Source: Treponema sp.
GTDB taxonomy: Bacteria > Spirochaetota > Spirochaetia > Treponematales > Treponemataceae
Direction: 5' to 3'
Assembly: GCA_024698325.1 (NCBI GenBank)
Contig: JAILRG010000132.1
Location: 1-64,000 of the forward strand
DNA length: 64,000 nt
Of this stretch, positions 35,470 through 44,455 are shown piece by piece. The stretch's first letter is position 1. The number at the start of each line of letters is the position of its first letter. The translations under genes were made by a program, and so were the position numbers. Below the pieces are notes generated by a model, which saw nothing but the letters and a program-made list of their open reading frames with translations, did no database searches and was not told where the DNA came from.

Positions 35470-37365
35470 ATGAGTAAACCCGTCATATCAGAATACCGCT
35501 ACCATGGTACCGGCGAGACAGATACAGAAAACCGCGTCATTGACATTCTTTCGATACAGGCGCTCATTGATTCAGCGGTAGACGCCGGGGAAAAAGACTT
35601 CTGTAAAAAACATGATTTTGCCTTTTACGGTTCCGGCTGGCAGAGCTGGGGCTTTGGCGGCGAGCTTGATCCCGGCTGTTTTCAGAAACGCTATATTCCG
35701 GTCGTGCCCCAATGGAAGCAGTATTTTTCGATTCCCGGCGTACAGAAAAAAATTGTCCGCAGAAAAAAGCTCTTACAAGGCTCTTTTTTCATCTATTTGC
35801 GCTGGAACAATGGCGGCAAAAACACCTGGCTTTGCATCGCTTCTGTAGGAAACGTCCACACGCAGAAAGACGGACAAAAACCACTCCCACCCGTAAACTT
35901 TTTTGTAGACCGCAAAAGACGCGAAATTGTCTGCACCGCCTGCACCGACGGCAAACGATGGGAAGCAGACGAGCTTATGGCGCAGATTGCTGTTTTTTCA
36001 GCAGCAGATTTCTTTACGCTGCGCGATACGACGCGAAATCTCTTTGCTGAAGACAGAAACGCGCGGTTTGGCTCGCTTGCCTTTTTGAATACACGCGCTG
36101 ACAGCACACTGATTCGCACTGGCGGCTGGGAAAGCTGGTACAACCACTATGCTGACATCAACCACACGCTTATCGAAGGCGACTTACAGGCCCTCGGCAC
36201 CACCGAAAACCTTATTAAGACAGAGCTGCTTGATGCCAATGCCCCCTGTGTATTTCAGGTAGATGACGGCTGGGAAATTGCATTAGGTGACTGGGATGCC
36301 CGCACCGACCGCTTTCCCGGCGGCATGAAGGCGCTTTCGCAGAGCATCGCAGACAAAGGCTATATTCCCGGACTGTGGATGGCACCCTTTGCAGTTGACT
36401 GGCGGAGCGAAACCGCACGCGCGCACCGCGACTGGATTTTGCGCGGCAACGACGGTAAGCCAATCGCCGCCGGCATGAACCTGCTGTGGGGGGCCAGGTT
36501 CGGTCGTGAGCAGCCCTCACTCCCCTATTCCTACTTCTGTCTGGACCTAAGCCGCGACGACGTTATCGCGCATCTGGACGCGCTTATGGAAAAAGCGGTC
36601 AATGAATGGGGCTTCCGCTACCTGAAGCTCGACTTTCTGTTTGCAGGACTTCTTGCCGGCGCTCATGCAAACGGAGGTGCCGCCTATGAATGGTATGACA
36701 AAGCCGTGCGAACACTCACCCGCCGGACGCGCAACAACAGGGGCGAACCTGTCGCCTACCTTGGCTGCGGCATGCCCTTTGAATCAAGCTTTAACGCATT
36801 CCCGCTTTCCCGCATCGGGCCTGACACAAAAGAAGCATGGGACATCGGCTGGATGAAGCGCGCGCAGTACGAAGCCCGCCCCAGCGCCTTTGCTTCCCTG
36901 CAGAGCACGCTCGGCCATGCATTCTGGGACAACGCGGTGTATATCAACGACCCCGACGTGGTGTTTCTGCGTTACCAGAACATCAGCTTAAACGACAAGG
37001 AAAAACTGTTAATTGCGCTGGTAAACTTTCTCTTTGCAAGCCAGCTTATGCATTCCGATGATCCGGTGCACTTTGATGCAGAAAAAGAAGGCGCCTTTAC
37101 CCAAAAGGTACGCGCATTGTACCGGCAGTTTGACGGCGTTGAATTCGGCCTTGAAAACCTGAACTCGACAAGCTACCGCATTTTCTCCCGAGACGGCGCA
37201 TACGCAGGCTGCATCAACCTGGGCGAAAAACCGGTGACAGTCACAAAGGCAACGCTATGCAAAAGCAAGGAAAAATCGCTTGCAGCAGTGCTGGAATACG
37301 CACAAGAGACCGCTGACAGCTATATATTCGAGCCGCACTCAATTTCAATGTACGCATTAGCCTAA
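35470..37365 (+). CDS. Alpha-galactosidase, GH36-type
   Basis: A 631-residue glycoside hydrolase with no signal peptide, so cytoplasmic. The TIM barrel shows FQVDDGWE, GLWMAPFAV, the nucleophile Asp in RYLKLDFLFAG and a probable acid/base Asp in SRIGPDTKEAW, followed by a beta-sandwich end. It should remove alpha-galactosyl groups from raffinose-type sugars or melibiose brought in by the MelB-like symporter. A purine-rich GGGGAGAGGGAG precedes the ATG. Confidence 0.85.
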   Translation: MSKPVISEYRYHGTGETDTENRVIDILSIQALIDSAVDAGEKDFCKKHDFAFYGSGWQSWGFGGELDPGCFQKRYIPVVPQWKQYFSIPGVQKKIVRRKKLLQGSFFIYLRWNNGGKNTWLCIASVGNVHTQKDGQKPLPPVNFFVDRKRREIVCTACTDGKRWEADELMAQIAVFSAADFFTLRDTTRNLFAEDRNARFGSLAFLNTRADSTLIRTGGWESWYNHYADINHTLIEGDLQALGTTENLIKTELLDANAPCVFQVDDGWEIALGDWDARTDRFPGGMKALSQSIADKGYIPGLWMAPFAVDWRSETARAHRDWILRGNDGKPIAAGMNLLWGARFGREQPSLPYSYFCLDLSRDDVIAHLDALMEKAVNEWGFRYLKLDFLFAGLLAGAHANGGAAYEWYDKAVRTLTRRTRNNRGEPVAYLGCGMPFESSFNAFPLSRIGPDTKEAWDIGWMKRAQYEARPSAFASLQSTLGHAFWDNAVYINDPDVVFLRYQNISLNDKEKLLIALVNFLFASQLMHSDDPVHFDAEKEGAFTQKVRALYRQFDGVEFGLENLNSTSYRIFSRDGAYAGCINLGEKPVTVTKATLCKSKEKSLAAVLEYAQETADSYIFEPHSISMYALA

Positions 37366-37378
37366 GGAAGAACACAAC

Positions 37379-38884
37379 ATGGATAAGTCATCAGTCATTT
37401 TTGGAAACCGCATAGACGCGAAAACGCTCCGCAAAGCTGCGGCACAGCAGAAGAAATTCCTCAAGAAGTTCGGCGACGACCGGAATACGCCATATCACTT
37501 AAAGGCTGTCGATAACGACGTTCTTACGCCCGCTTTTGGGGCAAAAGTCCTGGTGCTGACAGACGAGCCGTCGCCCGCGCTTCCGGAAAAAGCAATCATC
37601 ATCGGAAACATCCGCATGGGATTCGGCCATTACCGCATCTCCATGGCAATGGCAAGCGCCGCACATGCGCTCGGCTATACGCCGCTCTGGCTGGACTTAA
37701 ACTCATTCCCAGAGACCACCGGTACAAAAATAATTGCCTGGCAGAATAGACTGTACTCGATGGCAAGCCGCCTGTCGCAAAAATCCCGTCTCTTTAACAA
37801 GCTCGTCTGGGACCCGCTGAACACTGAAGGCTTTAAAAAGCTTACCTACAACGCAGTCGACCAGAAAACCTCAGAGCTTATGACTCCGATTCTGCACGAC
37901 CTTCCGCGCGAAACGCCGTTCATAGCCACCCACGTCTGGCCAAGCCAGGCCGCCATACACGCAGGCTTTACGCATGTCGTAAACGCCATTCCCGATAACT
38001 GGGCAATGGCGCTCCATTTAAGCGAAGGCGCCCGGCACACCGTGCAGACGCCGTCTACCTACCAGAGCTACCGCATGCTCAAAGGCTTTGCCGGCGACAA
38101 AGTACTCACCCCCATGGCTGCAGACGACATCGCCTACACAGGGCAGTACATCGACGACGAGCTGGTGGCAAACATTGAATCAGATTGCAAAATGCGCCTT
38201 GAGCGCCTCTCTTCTCATACCTCTCCTCAGTGCCTTCGGTTCCTCCTGACAATAGGCGGAGCTGGTGCTCAGGGCGATTATTTTGCAAACCTCATACAGA
38301 CGCTTCTGCCATACATCATGGAAAAGCGAGCCTGCCTGTATCTGAACATAGGCGACTACGAAAACATGTGGCAGTTTTTTAAGGAAAAACTCCCCGAGAT
38401 TGTGCCTCTCTCAGAAACGCATTTTAACGACTGGACCGCCACAAAAGCGTTTGCAGAAAAAGCCCTGCGCGCCTCCAGCTCCGAGCCTGAATCGCACGGC
38501 ATTCACGTATTCTGCCACACCGATATTTTCGCGGCCGTCTACGCAACAAACCTGCTGCTCCGCGCAAGCGACGTGCTTATAACAAAGCCGAGCGAGCTTG
38601 CGTTCTATCCGGTGCCAAAGCTGATGATTCAGCATGTAGGCGGACACGAGTGCTGGGGCGCAATCCGCGCGGCAGAACTTGGAGACGGCACGCCCGAATG
38701 CCCGAACCTTGCCTACGCACAAACCATGCTTAAGACATTCATCGAAAGCCCCGACTTGCTCCAGCAGATGAACATGGCTATTATTTCAAACAAAAAAGCC
38801 GGCATCTACAACGGGGCATATCATGCTGTCGAACTTGCAGCCGGCACAAAGGAGAGTAACTATGAGTGGCCAGGTCGTCAGTAA
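37379..38884 (+). CDS. GT-B-fold protein of unknown function, MGDG-synthase/MurG-like
   Basis: A 501-residue cytoplasmic protein I cannot name. Residues ~72-95 (IIGNIRMGFGHYRISMAMAS) resemble the G-x-GH loop of diacylglycerol galactosyltransferases and MurG. ITKPSELAFYPVPKLMIQ followed by GGHECWGA near residues 400-425 resembles their nucleotide-sugar site. Between alpha-galactosidase and a TetR gene it could make or phosphorolyse a galactoside, or be a glycolipid galactosyltransferase. The start is 13 nt after the alpha-galactosidase stop and its end overlaps the TetR gene by 23 nt. Confidence 0.6.
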   Translation: MDKSSVIFGNRIDAKTLRKAAAQQKKFLKKFGDDRNTPYHLKAVDNDVLTPAFGAKVLVLTDEPSPALPEKAIIIGNIRMGFGHYRISMAMASAAHALGYTPLWLDLNSFPETTGTKIIAWQNRLYSMASRLSQKSRLFNKLVWDPLNTEGFKKLTYNAVDQKTSELMTPILHDLPRETPFIATHVWPSQAAIHAGFTHVVNAIPDNWAMALHLSEGARHTVQTPSTYQSYRMLKGFAGDKVLTPMAADDIAYTGQYIDDELVANIESDCKMRLERLSSHTSPQCLRFLLTIGGAGAQGDYFANLIQTLLPYIMEKRACLYLNIGDYENMWQFFKEKLPEIVPLSETHFNDWTATKAFAEKALRASSSEPESHGIHVFCHTDIFAAVYATNLLLRASDVLITKPSELAFYPVPKLMIQHVGGHECWGAIRAAELGDGTPECPNLAYAQTMLKTFIESPDLLQQMNMAIISNKKAGIYNGAYHAVELAAGTKESNYEWPGRQ

Positions 38885-39542
38885 ACGGGAAGAAAATAAA
38901 AATGCGCGCATGCAGGCAATCATCGAATGTACATTCGGGCTGTTTGCAGAGCACGGCATTGATCCAATTTCGATGAATGATATCGCTGATAAAGCAAACA
39001 TCGGAGTTGCATCACTGTACCGGTATTTTCTGACAAAAGAGGATCTGGCAATTGCCGTAGCAACCTATGCCTGGAATATCGAAAAGGCAGTCTTTACCGG
39101 CGTTTTTACGTCAGGTGCCTACAATGCGCTTGACGGCTTCCATCAGATACAGGAGCTTCTGGAGATTTTCGAGGATGCACTTGTTACGCAGCGGAGCTTT
39201 TTCAGCTTTGTCTACTATTTTGATGCCTTTATCAAAAAGGAAAACGTAGCGCCGGAACGGCTTCAAGAATACGAAAAAGCCATCAGCGAGACGAACCTGA
39301 TTGTCGTGCGGGCACTTGAAAAAGGCATTGCAGACGGCTCCATCTCTTTCAACGAGTCTGAAAACGAAGTCCTGCATGCGGCAACCACGCAGGAAATGTT
39401 CATCACCATGATGCATTCGCTATTCTGCCTTGCACAGAAGCTTTCCATATCGGGAGAACTGCTTGATCAGGATAAAACGGTGGAAAGCCGCCGGCAGATA
39501 GAAATTTTAATCAATATGATTCTTGTTGCATTAAAAAAATAG
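38862..39542 (+). CDS. TetR/AcrR-family transcriptional regulator
   Basis: A 226-residue regulator. The N-terminal helix-turn-helix spans residues ~18-65 (FAEHGIDPISMNDIADKANIGVASLYRYF), a clear TetR signature, and is followed by a helical ligand domain. The ATG at 38862 has AAAGGAG at 7 nt; an upstream start inside the previous gene is less likely. It is the natural candidate to bind the two TGATAG-N5-CTATCA operators and respond to an intracellular sugar. Confidence 0.9.
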   Translation: MSGQVVSKREENKNARMQAIIECTFGLFAEHGIDPISMNDIADKANIGVASLYRYFLTKEDLAIAVATYAWNIEKAVFTGVFTSGAYNALDGFHQIQELLEIFEDALVTQRSFFSFVYYFDAFIKKENVAPERLQEYEKAISETNLIVVRALEKGIADGSISFNESENEVLHAATTQEMFITMMHSLFCLAQKLSISGELLDQDKTVESRRQIEILINMILVALKK

Positions 39543-39551
39543 GAGGAATTG

Positions 39552-41009
39552 ATGTTAACCGTAAAAGAAAAACTCAGCTATGGATTGGGCGCTGTCGGTA
39601 AAGACATGGTGTACATGCTTTCTGCAAGCTACATTCTGTACTACTTTCAGGACATTCTGGGCGTTAGCGCGGCTGCAATGGGCGTTATCCTGCTGATTGC
39701 GCGCGTATTCGATGCATTTAACGACCCAATCATGGGCGTTATCGTCGCCAAAACAAAGACTCGCTGGGGAAAATTCCGGCCGTGGCTTTTAATCGGCACG
39801 CTGACAAACGCCGTCATCCTGTACCTGATGTTCGCAGCTCCACCCGCACTTGACGGCGCAGGCTTAGTCGCCTATGCCGCCGTCACCTACATCATGTGGG
39901 GCGTCACCTACACGATGATGGACATTCCCTACTGGTCAATGATTCCGGCATTCACATCCGGCGGCAAAGAACGCGAAGGGCTTACCACGCTTGCCCGAAG
40001 CGCAGCCGGCGTAGGTTCAGCCATCATCTCCATCGCAACCATGATTGTCGTTCCGCTGCTCGGAAAGATGTTCGTCGGAGCTGTTCCTCAGGAACTTGCC
40101 TCGCGCTACCCTGGCCAGCAGTGGATTGAACTGAACGGCTTTAAGTACTTTACGCTCGGAGTTGCCGTGCTGTTCCTGCTGTTCACGGTGATTATGTGCA
40201 TGGCCGTCAAAGAAAAATCATCCGTCAACATGAAGACTGCCAGCGTCAAGGACATGTTCAAGGCGCTTGTCCAGAACGACCAGGCGATGACCGTGGTTTT
40301 TACGATTGTCGTCATCAACATCGCGCTCTACATCACCTCAAACCTGGTGATTTACTTCTTTAAGTACGATTTGGGTGGAGCCGACTGGAACGCAGGCTAT
40401 GCGCTTTTTAACATGGTCGGCGGCGGAACCCAGATTCTTGCCATGATGCTGCTCTACCCGTTCCTGCGAAACGCGCTCAAACTGAACAACATCAAGATTT
40501 TCTATGTGAGCATCTCGATGAGCATCTTCGGCTATGTGGCGCTCCTGGCAATGGCGACGGTCGGCGTAAACGACGTCGTTCCGTTCCTGATTCCGGGCGT
40601 GCTCGTCATGGCAAGCGCCGGCGTGAACAACGTAATCATCACCGTGTTCCTTGCAAACACCGTAGACTACGGCGACTTAAAGAACGGCCGCCGCGACGAA
40701 AGCGTCATTTTCAGCATGCAGACCTTCGTCGTAAAGCTTGCTTCCGGCGTTTCCGCCTTTATCGCATCCATCGCACTGTGCGTACTGAACCTGAAGCAGG
40801 GCGCCGGAGAAGGCATTACCAGCAACATCGACTTTTCGCTCGGCGTTGCCACAAGCTCAAAACTGGGCCTGCGCCTCGTCATGACCGTCATTCCGATTGT
40901 CGTACTGATTTTTGGCGCCCTTATCTTCAAGGCAAAGTTCATCCTGCATGATGAAAAAGTTGCAGAAATCGCATCTGAACTAAAAAAACGCCACAGCGAA
41001 GACGCATAA
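39552..41009 (+). CDS. GPH-family (MelB-like) sugar:cation symporter
   Basis: A 485-residue, 12-helix major facilitator. It has the GPH features of MelB: YGLGAVGKDMVYML in helix 1, DAFNDPIMGVIVAKTKTRWGKFRPWLL after helix 2, and DYGDLKNGRRDESVIFSMQTF between helices 10 and 11. It probably imports an alpha-galactoside with Na+ or H+. AGGAGG lies 5 nt before the ATG. It ends the operon. Confidence 0.88.
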   Translation: MLTVKEKLSYGLGAVGKDMVYMLSASYILYYFQDILGVSAAAMGVILLIARVFDAFNDPIMGVIVAKTKTRWGKFRPWLLIGTLTNAVILYLMFAAPPALDGAGLVAYAAVTYIMWGVTYTMMDIPYWSMIPAFTSGGKEREGLTTLARSAAGVGSAIISIATMIVVPLLGKMFVGAVPQELASRYPGQQWIELNGFKYFTLGVAVLFLLFTVIMCMAVKEKSSVNMKTASVKDMFKALVQNDQAMTVVFTIVVINIALYITSNLVIYFFKYDLGGADWNAGYALFNMVGGGTQILAMMLLYPFLRNALKLNNIKIFYVSISMSIFGYVALLAMATVGVNDVVPFLIPGVLVMASAGVNNVIITVFLANTVDYGDLKNGRRDESVIFSMQTFVVKLASGVSAFIASIALCVLNLKQGAGEGITSNIDFSLGVATSSKLGLRLVMTVIPIVVLIFGALIFKAKFILHDEKVAEIASELKKRHSEDA

Positions 41010-41039
41010 CAAAACGAGCGTTGCCCCTGATTTAAAAGC

Positions 41040-41486
41040 TCAGGGGAGGATGACTGCCTGGTACGCGTACATACCGAATACGTCTTTCCAGCTGGCGCCG
41101 TCGGTATAGCGAATCTGACGAACATACAGGTCTTCGACAGAAGCGGGCGCGCTCAGAGCGGAATCCATGAACGCTTCCAGCGGCACCGTACACAGCGTCC
41201 TGTCGCCGGGAGCCACCGCCTGTAAGCAGACGGCAGCAGTTTCATCATCAGAAAGAAGGACTCCCTCAGTATCGTACAGGCGGAACACCACCTGCAGGCT
41301 GCGGATTTCCCGGAAACTGTCATTAAAAAGGAAAAACTGCAGTTTTACAGAACGGTTTTCGCCGCCAGCAGTGACAGTCACCTCGTCAATACGGTACGGG
41401 CAGCGGAAAGAAAAAGAGATGCACCCTGTAAAAAGGCTGCAGACGACGGATACCAGCACGCCATAAAACAGATACATGCGCTTCAT
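41040..41486 (-). CDS. Small lipoprotein of unknown function
   Basis: A 148-residue lipoprotein. The signal peptide ends in a lipobox (SLFTGC). The rest is a beta-rich domain resembling an immunoglobulin-like or FxLYD fold (SLQVVFRLYDTEGVLLSDDE). The start at 41486 has AAGGGGG at 5 nt. It is convergent with the symporter; a CCCCTGA/TCAGGGG hairpin overlaps its stop. Confidence 0.7.
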   Translation of the reverse strand: MKRMYLFYGVLVSVVCSLFTGCISFSFRCPYRIDEVTVTAGGENRSVKLQFFLFNDSFREIRSLQVVFRLYDTEGVLLSDDETAAVCLQAVAPGDRTLCTVPLEAFMDSALSAPASVEDLYVRQIRYTDGASWKDVFGMYAYQAVILP

Positions 41487-41580
41487 TTTTACCCCCTTGC
41501 GCTTCATCTTTTATATACCCGCAGAAGTGAAGCTTCTTACCTGTTTTGTAAAAAAAATGCGTATTTTTTTTGGGGATTTG

Positions 41581-41609
41581 TTGTTTTTCTATAGCGTACA
41601 CGCTAAAAT
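41581..41609 (+). promoter_or_regulatory. Sigma-70 promoter of corA with internal palindrome
   Basis: TTGTTT (41581-41586) and TAAAAT (41604-41609) are spaced by 17 nt. A TAGCGT-AC-ACGCTA palindrome (41592-41605) fills the spacer and touches the -10 box. Confidence 0.65.
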
Positions 41610-41648
41610 AGCGGGAAGCCCGGCGCGGGCACATAAAAAGGTTGTGAC

Positions 41649-42644
41649 ATGATTACTCTCTGGCAGCAGGAAGAAGGACTTTTTGTCCGCAAAGAAAAAG
41701 ACGAAATTGACACAAACGCCCGCCTGTGGATTGATGCGCGGAATCTCTCTGCTATGGAGATTCAGGAACTTGAAAGCTCCTACCACATTGACCACGACCA
41801 GATGCTCGACATGATGGACCCGGACGAACTTTCGCGCCTCGAGACGGATGACGACTACACAGTTGCCATTGCGCGCCTTCCGGTATTCCAGCCAAACGCA
41901 GACATCAGCTACACCACAGCCCCTGTAGGCATCATCATCTTTGAAGACAAAATAATTACCGTCTGCTGGACTGACTGCGAGGTTCTGCACGACATGGCAG
42001 AAAACCGCATAAAAGGCTTAAGCCTGAACGACTTTCCAGCATTCGTTATCCGCGTGTTAAGCCGTGCCGACACGATGTTCCTTCGCTACCTGAAGGAAAT
42101 CAACCGGCGCACCAACGTGATTCAGCAGGAATTGCAGGAATCCGTCGCCAACAACGAGCTGATTCAGTTGCTCAATATCGAAAAGTCGCTGACCTTCTTT
42201 ACGACATCGCTTAAGTCGAACCAGCTGCTGCTCGAAAAAATCCGCAAGACGCGCATCCTTAAGCTGGACGAAGAAGACCGCGACTGGCTTGACGACGTGG
42301 AGATTGATTCTAAGCAGGCTATGGAAATGGCAGCTACCTACAGCACCATTACTGCAGGCACGATGGATGCATTCGCCTCTGTCATCAACAACAATATGAA
42401 CGAAGTCATGCGTAAACTGACTGTCATTACGCTCACGCTGCAGCTTGCGGCAATCATCACCGGCTTTATGGGCATGAACATCCGCCTGCCGTTCGGCAGA
42501 AGCGAAAGCTGGGTAGGCGTAATCGTCATATCAGTCCTCTGCCTGCTTTCCACAGTAGGCTCCTATCTTTATTTCCAGTACCGTCCCGAAAAAATTGACG
42601 GAAAAATGGGCGGAAAATCTGGCAGCAAGCGGAGACGAAAATAA
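41649..42644 (+). CDS. corA: CorA-family magnesium/cobalt transporter
   Basis: A 331-residue channel protein. The large N-terminal cytoplasmic domain is followed by two C-terminal transmembrane helices with the signature GMN motif (ITGFMGMNIRLPFG) between them, and the protein ends in a basic tail. It is joined directly to the next gene: the TAA stop is followed at once by its ATG. Confidence 0.92.
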   Translation: MITLWQQEEGLFVRKEKDEIDTNARLWIDARNLSAMEIQELESSYHIDHDQMLDMMDPDELSRLETDDDYTVAIARLPVFQPNADISYTTAPVGIIIFEDKIITVCWTDCEVLHDMAENRIKGLSLNDFPAFVIRVLSRADTMFLRYLKEINRRTNVIQQELQESVANNELIQLLNIEKSLTFFTTSLKSNQLLLEKIRKTRILKLDEEDRDWLDDVEIDSKQAMEMAATYSTITAGTMDAFASVINNNMNEVMRKLTVITLTLQLAAIITGFMGMNIRLPFGRSESWVGVIVISVLCLLSTVGSYLYFQYRPEKIDGKMGGKSGSKRRRK

Positions 42645-43670
42645 ATGAAAAAACTGCTACATGCCTTTGTCCTTACCGGTGTGCTGCTGGCAGCCGGCGC
42701 AGAAGATGCGCTCATGCTCATATCTGAGTTTGACCCGGTCAGCGAAGTTACGCTTGGGCCTACGGACGGAGCCGTCTACGACATCTATGTAATCGGCGAC
42801 GGGAGCCAGTCCATTACAGCCACGCGCTGGATAACACCGTTTTCAATGAACCGCTACGAAACCCCCTACAGCCTGTGGTACGAGGTACGCATTCAGGCGG
42901 AAAAAGCCGGCTACCGTTTTGCAAATCCCGGCCAGGAAGGTTCCCGCGGAAAAAGAGGCGCGCGCCCGTCCCGCATGAACGGAAGCCAGCCGGTCACCAT
43001 GATTTCCTGGTACGACGCTATCGTCTGGTGCAATGCCTATAGCGAACAATGCGGACTTCCTCCCTGCTACACCTACAACAATGCCGCGCTTAAAGACTCC
43101 ACCGACACAGCAGCCCTGGACCTTGCAGAATGCGACTGGGAAGCAGGCGGCTGGCGTCTTCCGAGCGAAGCTGAATGGGAATACGCTGCACGAAAAACAG
43201 CAGCAGGCTTTCAGAGTGGAGACGCGGCGAGCGGGCAAGTAGACGAAAGCGGGCATACCGACGAAAGCATACCGGAAGAAGAAGTGGCCTGGACCGCGCT
43301 AAATGCAGACCAGACGCACCGCGTAGGAACGGCCGGCACTCCGTTTGAGCCAAAAGCACCGCCGGCTCCTGCAAGCGGAAACCCCAACGCCGCCGGTTTA
43401 TTTGACATGAGTGGAAATGTGCTTGAATTCTGCTGGGACTGGATGGGAAGCTACCGGGAAACAGAGCCGGGAAAGCGTGCTACCGGCCCTGATTTTGGCG
43501 CACAGCGGGTAAGCCGCGGCGGAAGCTGGAGCGAATACACACCATTCTGCTACACAGGCGACCGCTACAGCTACACCGCAAGTGAATGTTACAACTATAT
43601 GGGGTTCCGCTTCTGCCGAACTATACCCGCAAAAACTCTGTCGGCGGGTCCCAGCGACGGCAAAAAGTAA
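42645..43670 (+). CDS. Exported formylglycine-generating enzyme-like (SUMF1) protein
   Basis: A 341-residue protein with a signal peptide (MKKLLHAFVLTGVLLAAGA) and an FGE-sulfatase domain. Typical parts are the MNRYETPYSLWYEV start, WRLPSEAEWEYAARK, LFDMSGNVLEFCWDW and SRGGSW...YMGFRFCR. Many such domains are not true FGEs; no sulfatase is near. It is translationally coupled to corA. Confidence 0.85.
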   Translation: MKKLLHAFVLTGVLLAAGAEDALMLISEFDPVSEVTLGPTDGAVYDIYVIGDGSQSITATRWITPFSMNRYETPYSLWYEVRIQAEKAGYRFANPGQEGSRGKRGARPSRMNGSQPVTMISWYDAIVWCNAYSEQCGLPPCYTYNNAALKDSTDTAALDLAECDWEAGGWRLPSEAEWEYAARKTAAGFQSGDAASGQVDESGHTDESIPEEEVAWTALNADQTHRVGTAGTPFEPKAPPAPASGNPNAAGLFDMSGNVLEFCWDWMGSYRETEPGKRATGPDFGAQRVSRGGSWSEYTPFCYTGDRYSYTASECYNYMGFRFCRTIPAKTLSAGPSDGKK

Positions 43671-43736
43671 GGTATCCCCCGCCCTGCGGTGCCCCCTTAC
43701 TTTCTTGCCTGCGTCCCGCAGCATAAGTTTTTGCTG

Positions 43737-44432
43737 CTATAATTTACACAATTCTGCCTTTACGATTGACCACGTGCCGTCGGCTGACTGCGCCGCTTCG
43801 GCAACAGCGTATTTTCCTTCAAACAGGGCACCGGGGTTTACGACGGTCGTGCGGCCGACAGTGTCTATGCCGGCACTTTCGTGAATATGACCGGTAAGCA
43901 CTAAAAGCGGCTGCATATCTTCGATAACAGCGCGGAGGGCCGCACTTCCCACATGAATGCCACCGGGAATCATATCACATGCAGTATCTTTCGGCGGATT
44001 ATGCATAATCAGCACCAGATTATTCCAGCGGCCGTTTTCGTCCGCACACTGCGAGGCTGACTGCTTCAAAATGTCATAGTCGGCGACTATTTCTTCTTCG
44101 GTGCGCTCAAAAGGCGTGTCACCACTGAATTTTGTTCCGCCGCCGCTTCCCGCAAACACAAGCCCGTCATGAAACACCATGCCGTTCTGCACGGAAATGT
44201 CGGCTCCTTCAATTTCAGAGAGAAAATCCGGTTCATCACAGTTACCAATAACGGCATATACTGTCTCGTGTTTTTTTACGAGCGTTTCAAGAGCCGGTAA
44301 GCCTGTCTCAGCATGGCCAAACTTCGCAAAATCGCCGCCAAAAAGCACGGCATCAGCTTTCGCAAACTCGTCAGCAAGCTTTTCAATAACGGCTGTATCG
44401 CCGTGCATATCAGATAACAGTAAAAAGCGCAT
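43737..44432 (-). CDS. Calcineurin-like metallophosphoesterase
   Basis: A 231-residue phosphoesterase. The dimetal motifs are SDMHGD, GGDF, GNCDEP, HNPPKD and GHIHE. The substrate is unknown; single-domain relatives act on cyclic or phospho-nucleotides or on protein phosphates. The Shine-Dalgarno AAGGAGG is well placed. It follows hisC on the same strand at 23 nt. Confidence 0.85.
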   Translation of the reverse strand: MRFLLLSDMHGDTAVIEKLADEFAKADAVLFGGDFAKFGHAETGLPALETLVKKHETVYAVIGNCDEPDFLSEIEGADISVQNGMVFHDGLVFAGSGGGTKFSGDTPFERTEEEIVADYDILKQSASQCADENGRWNNLVLIMHNPPKDTACDMIPGGIHVGSAALRAVIEDMQPLLVLTGHIHESAGIDTVGRTTVVNPGALFEGKYAVAEAAQSADGTWSIVKAELCKL

Positions 44433-44455
44433 ATAATCCTCCTTAAAAAAAACGC

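Noticed and set aside
42645-43670. True sulfatase-activating enzyme
   Set aside because: The domain is clear but no sulfatase is nearby and the catalytic Cys pair cannot be assigned with confidence, so it is called FGE-like only.
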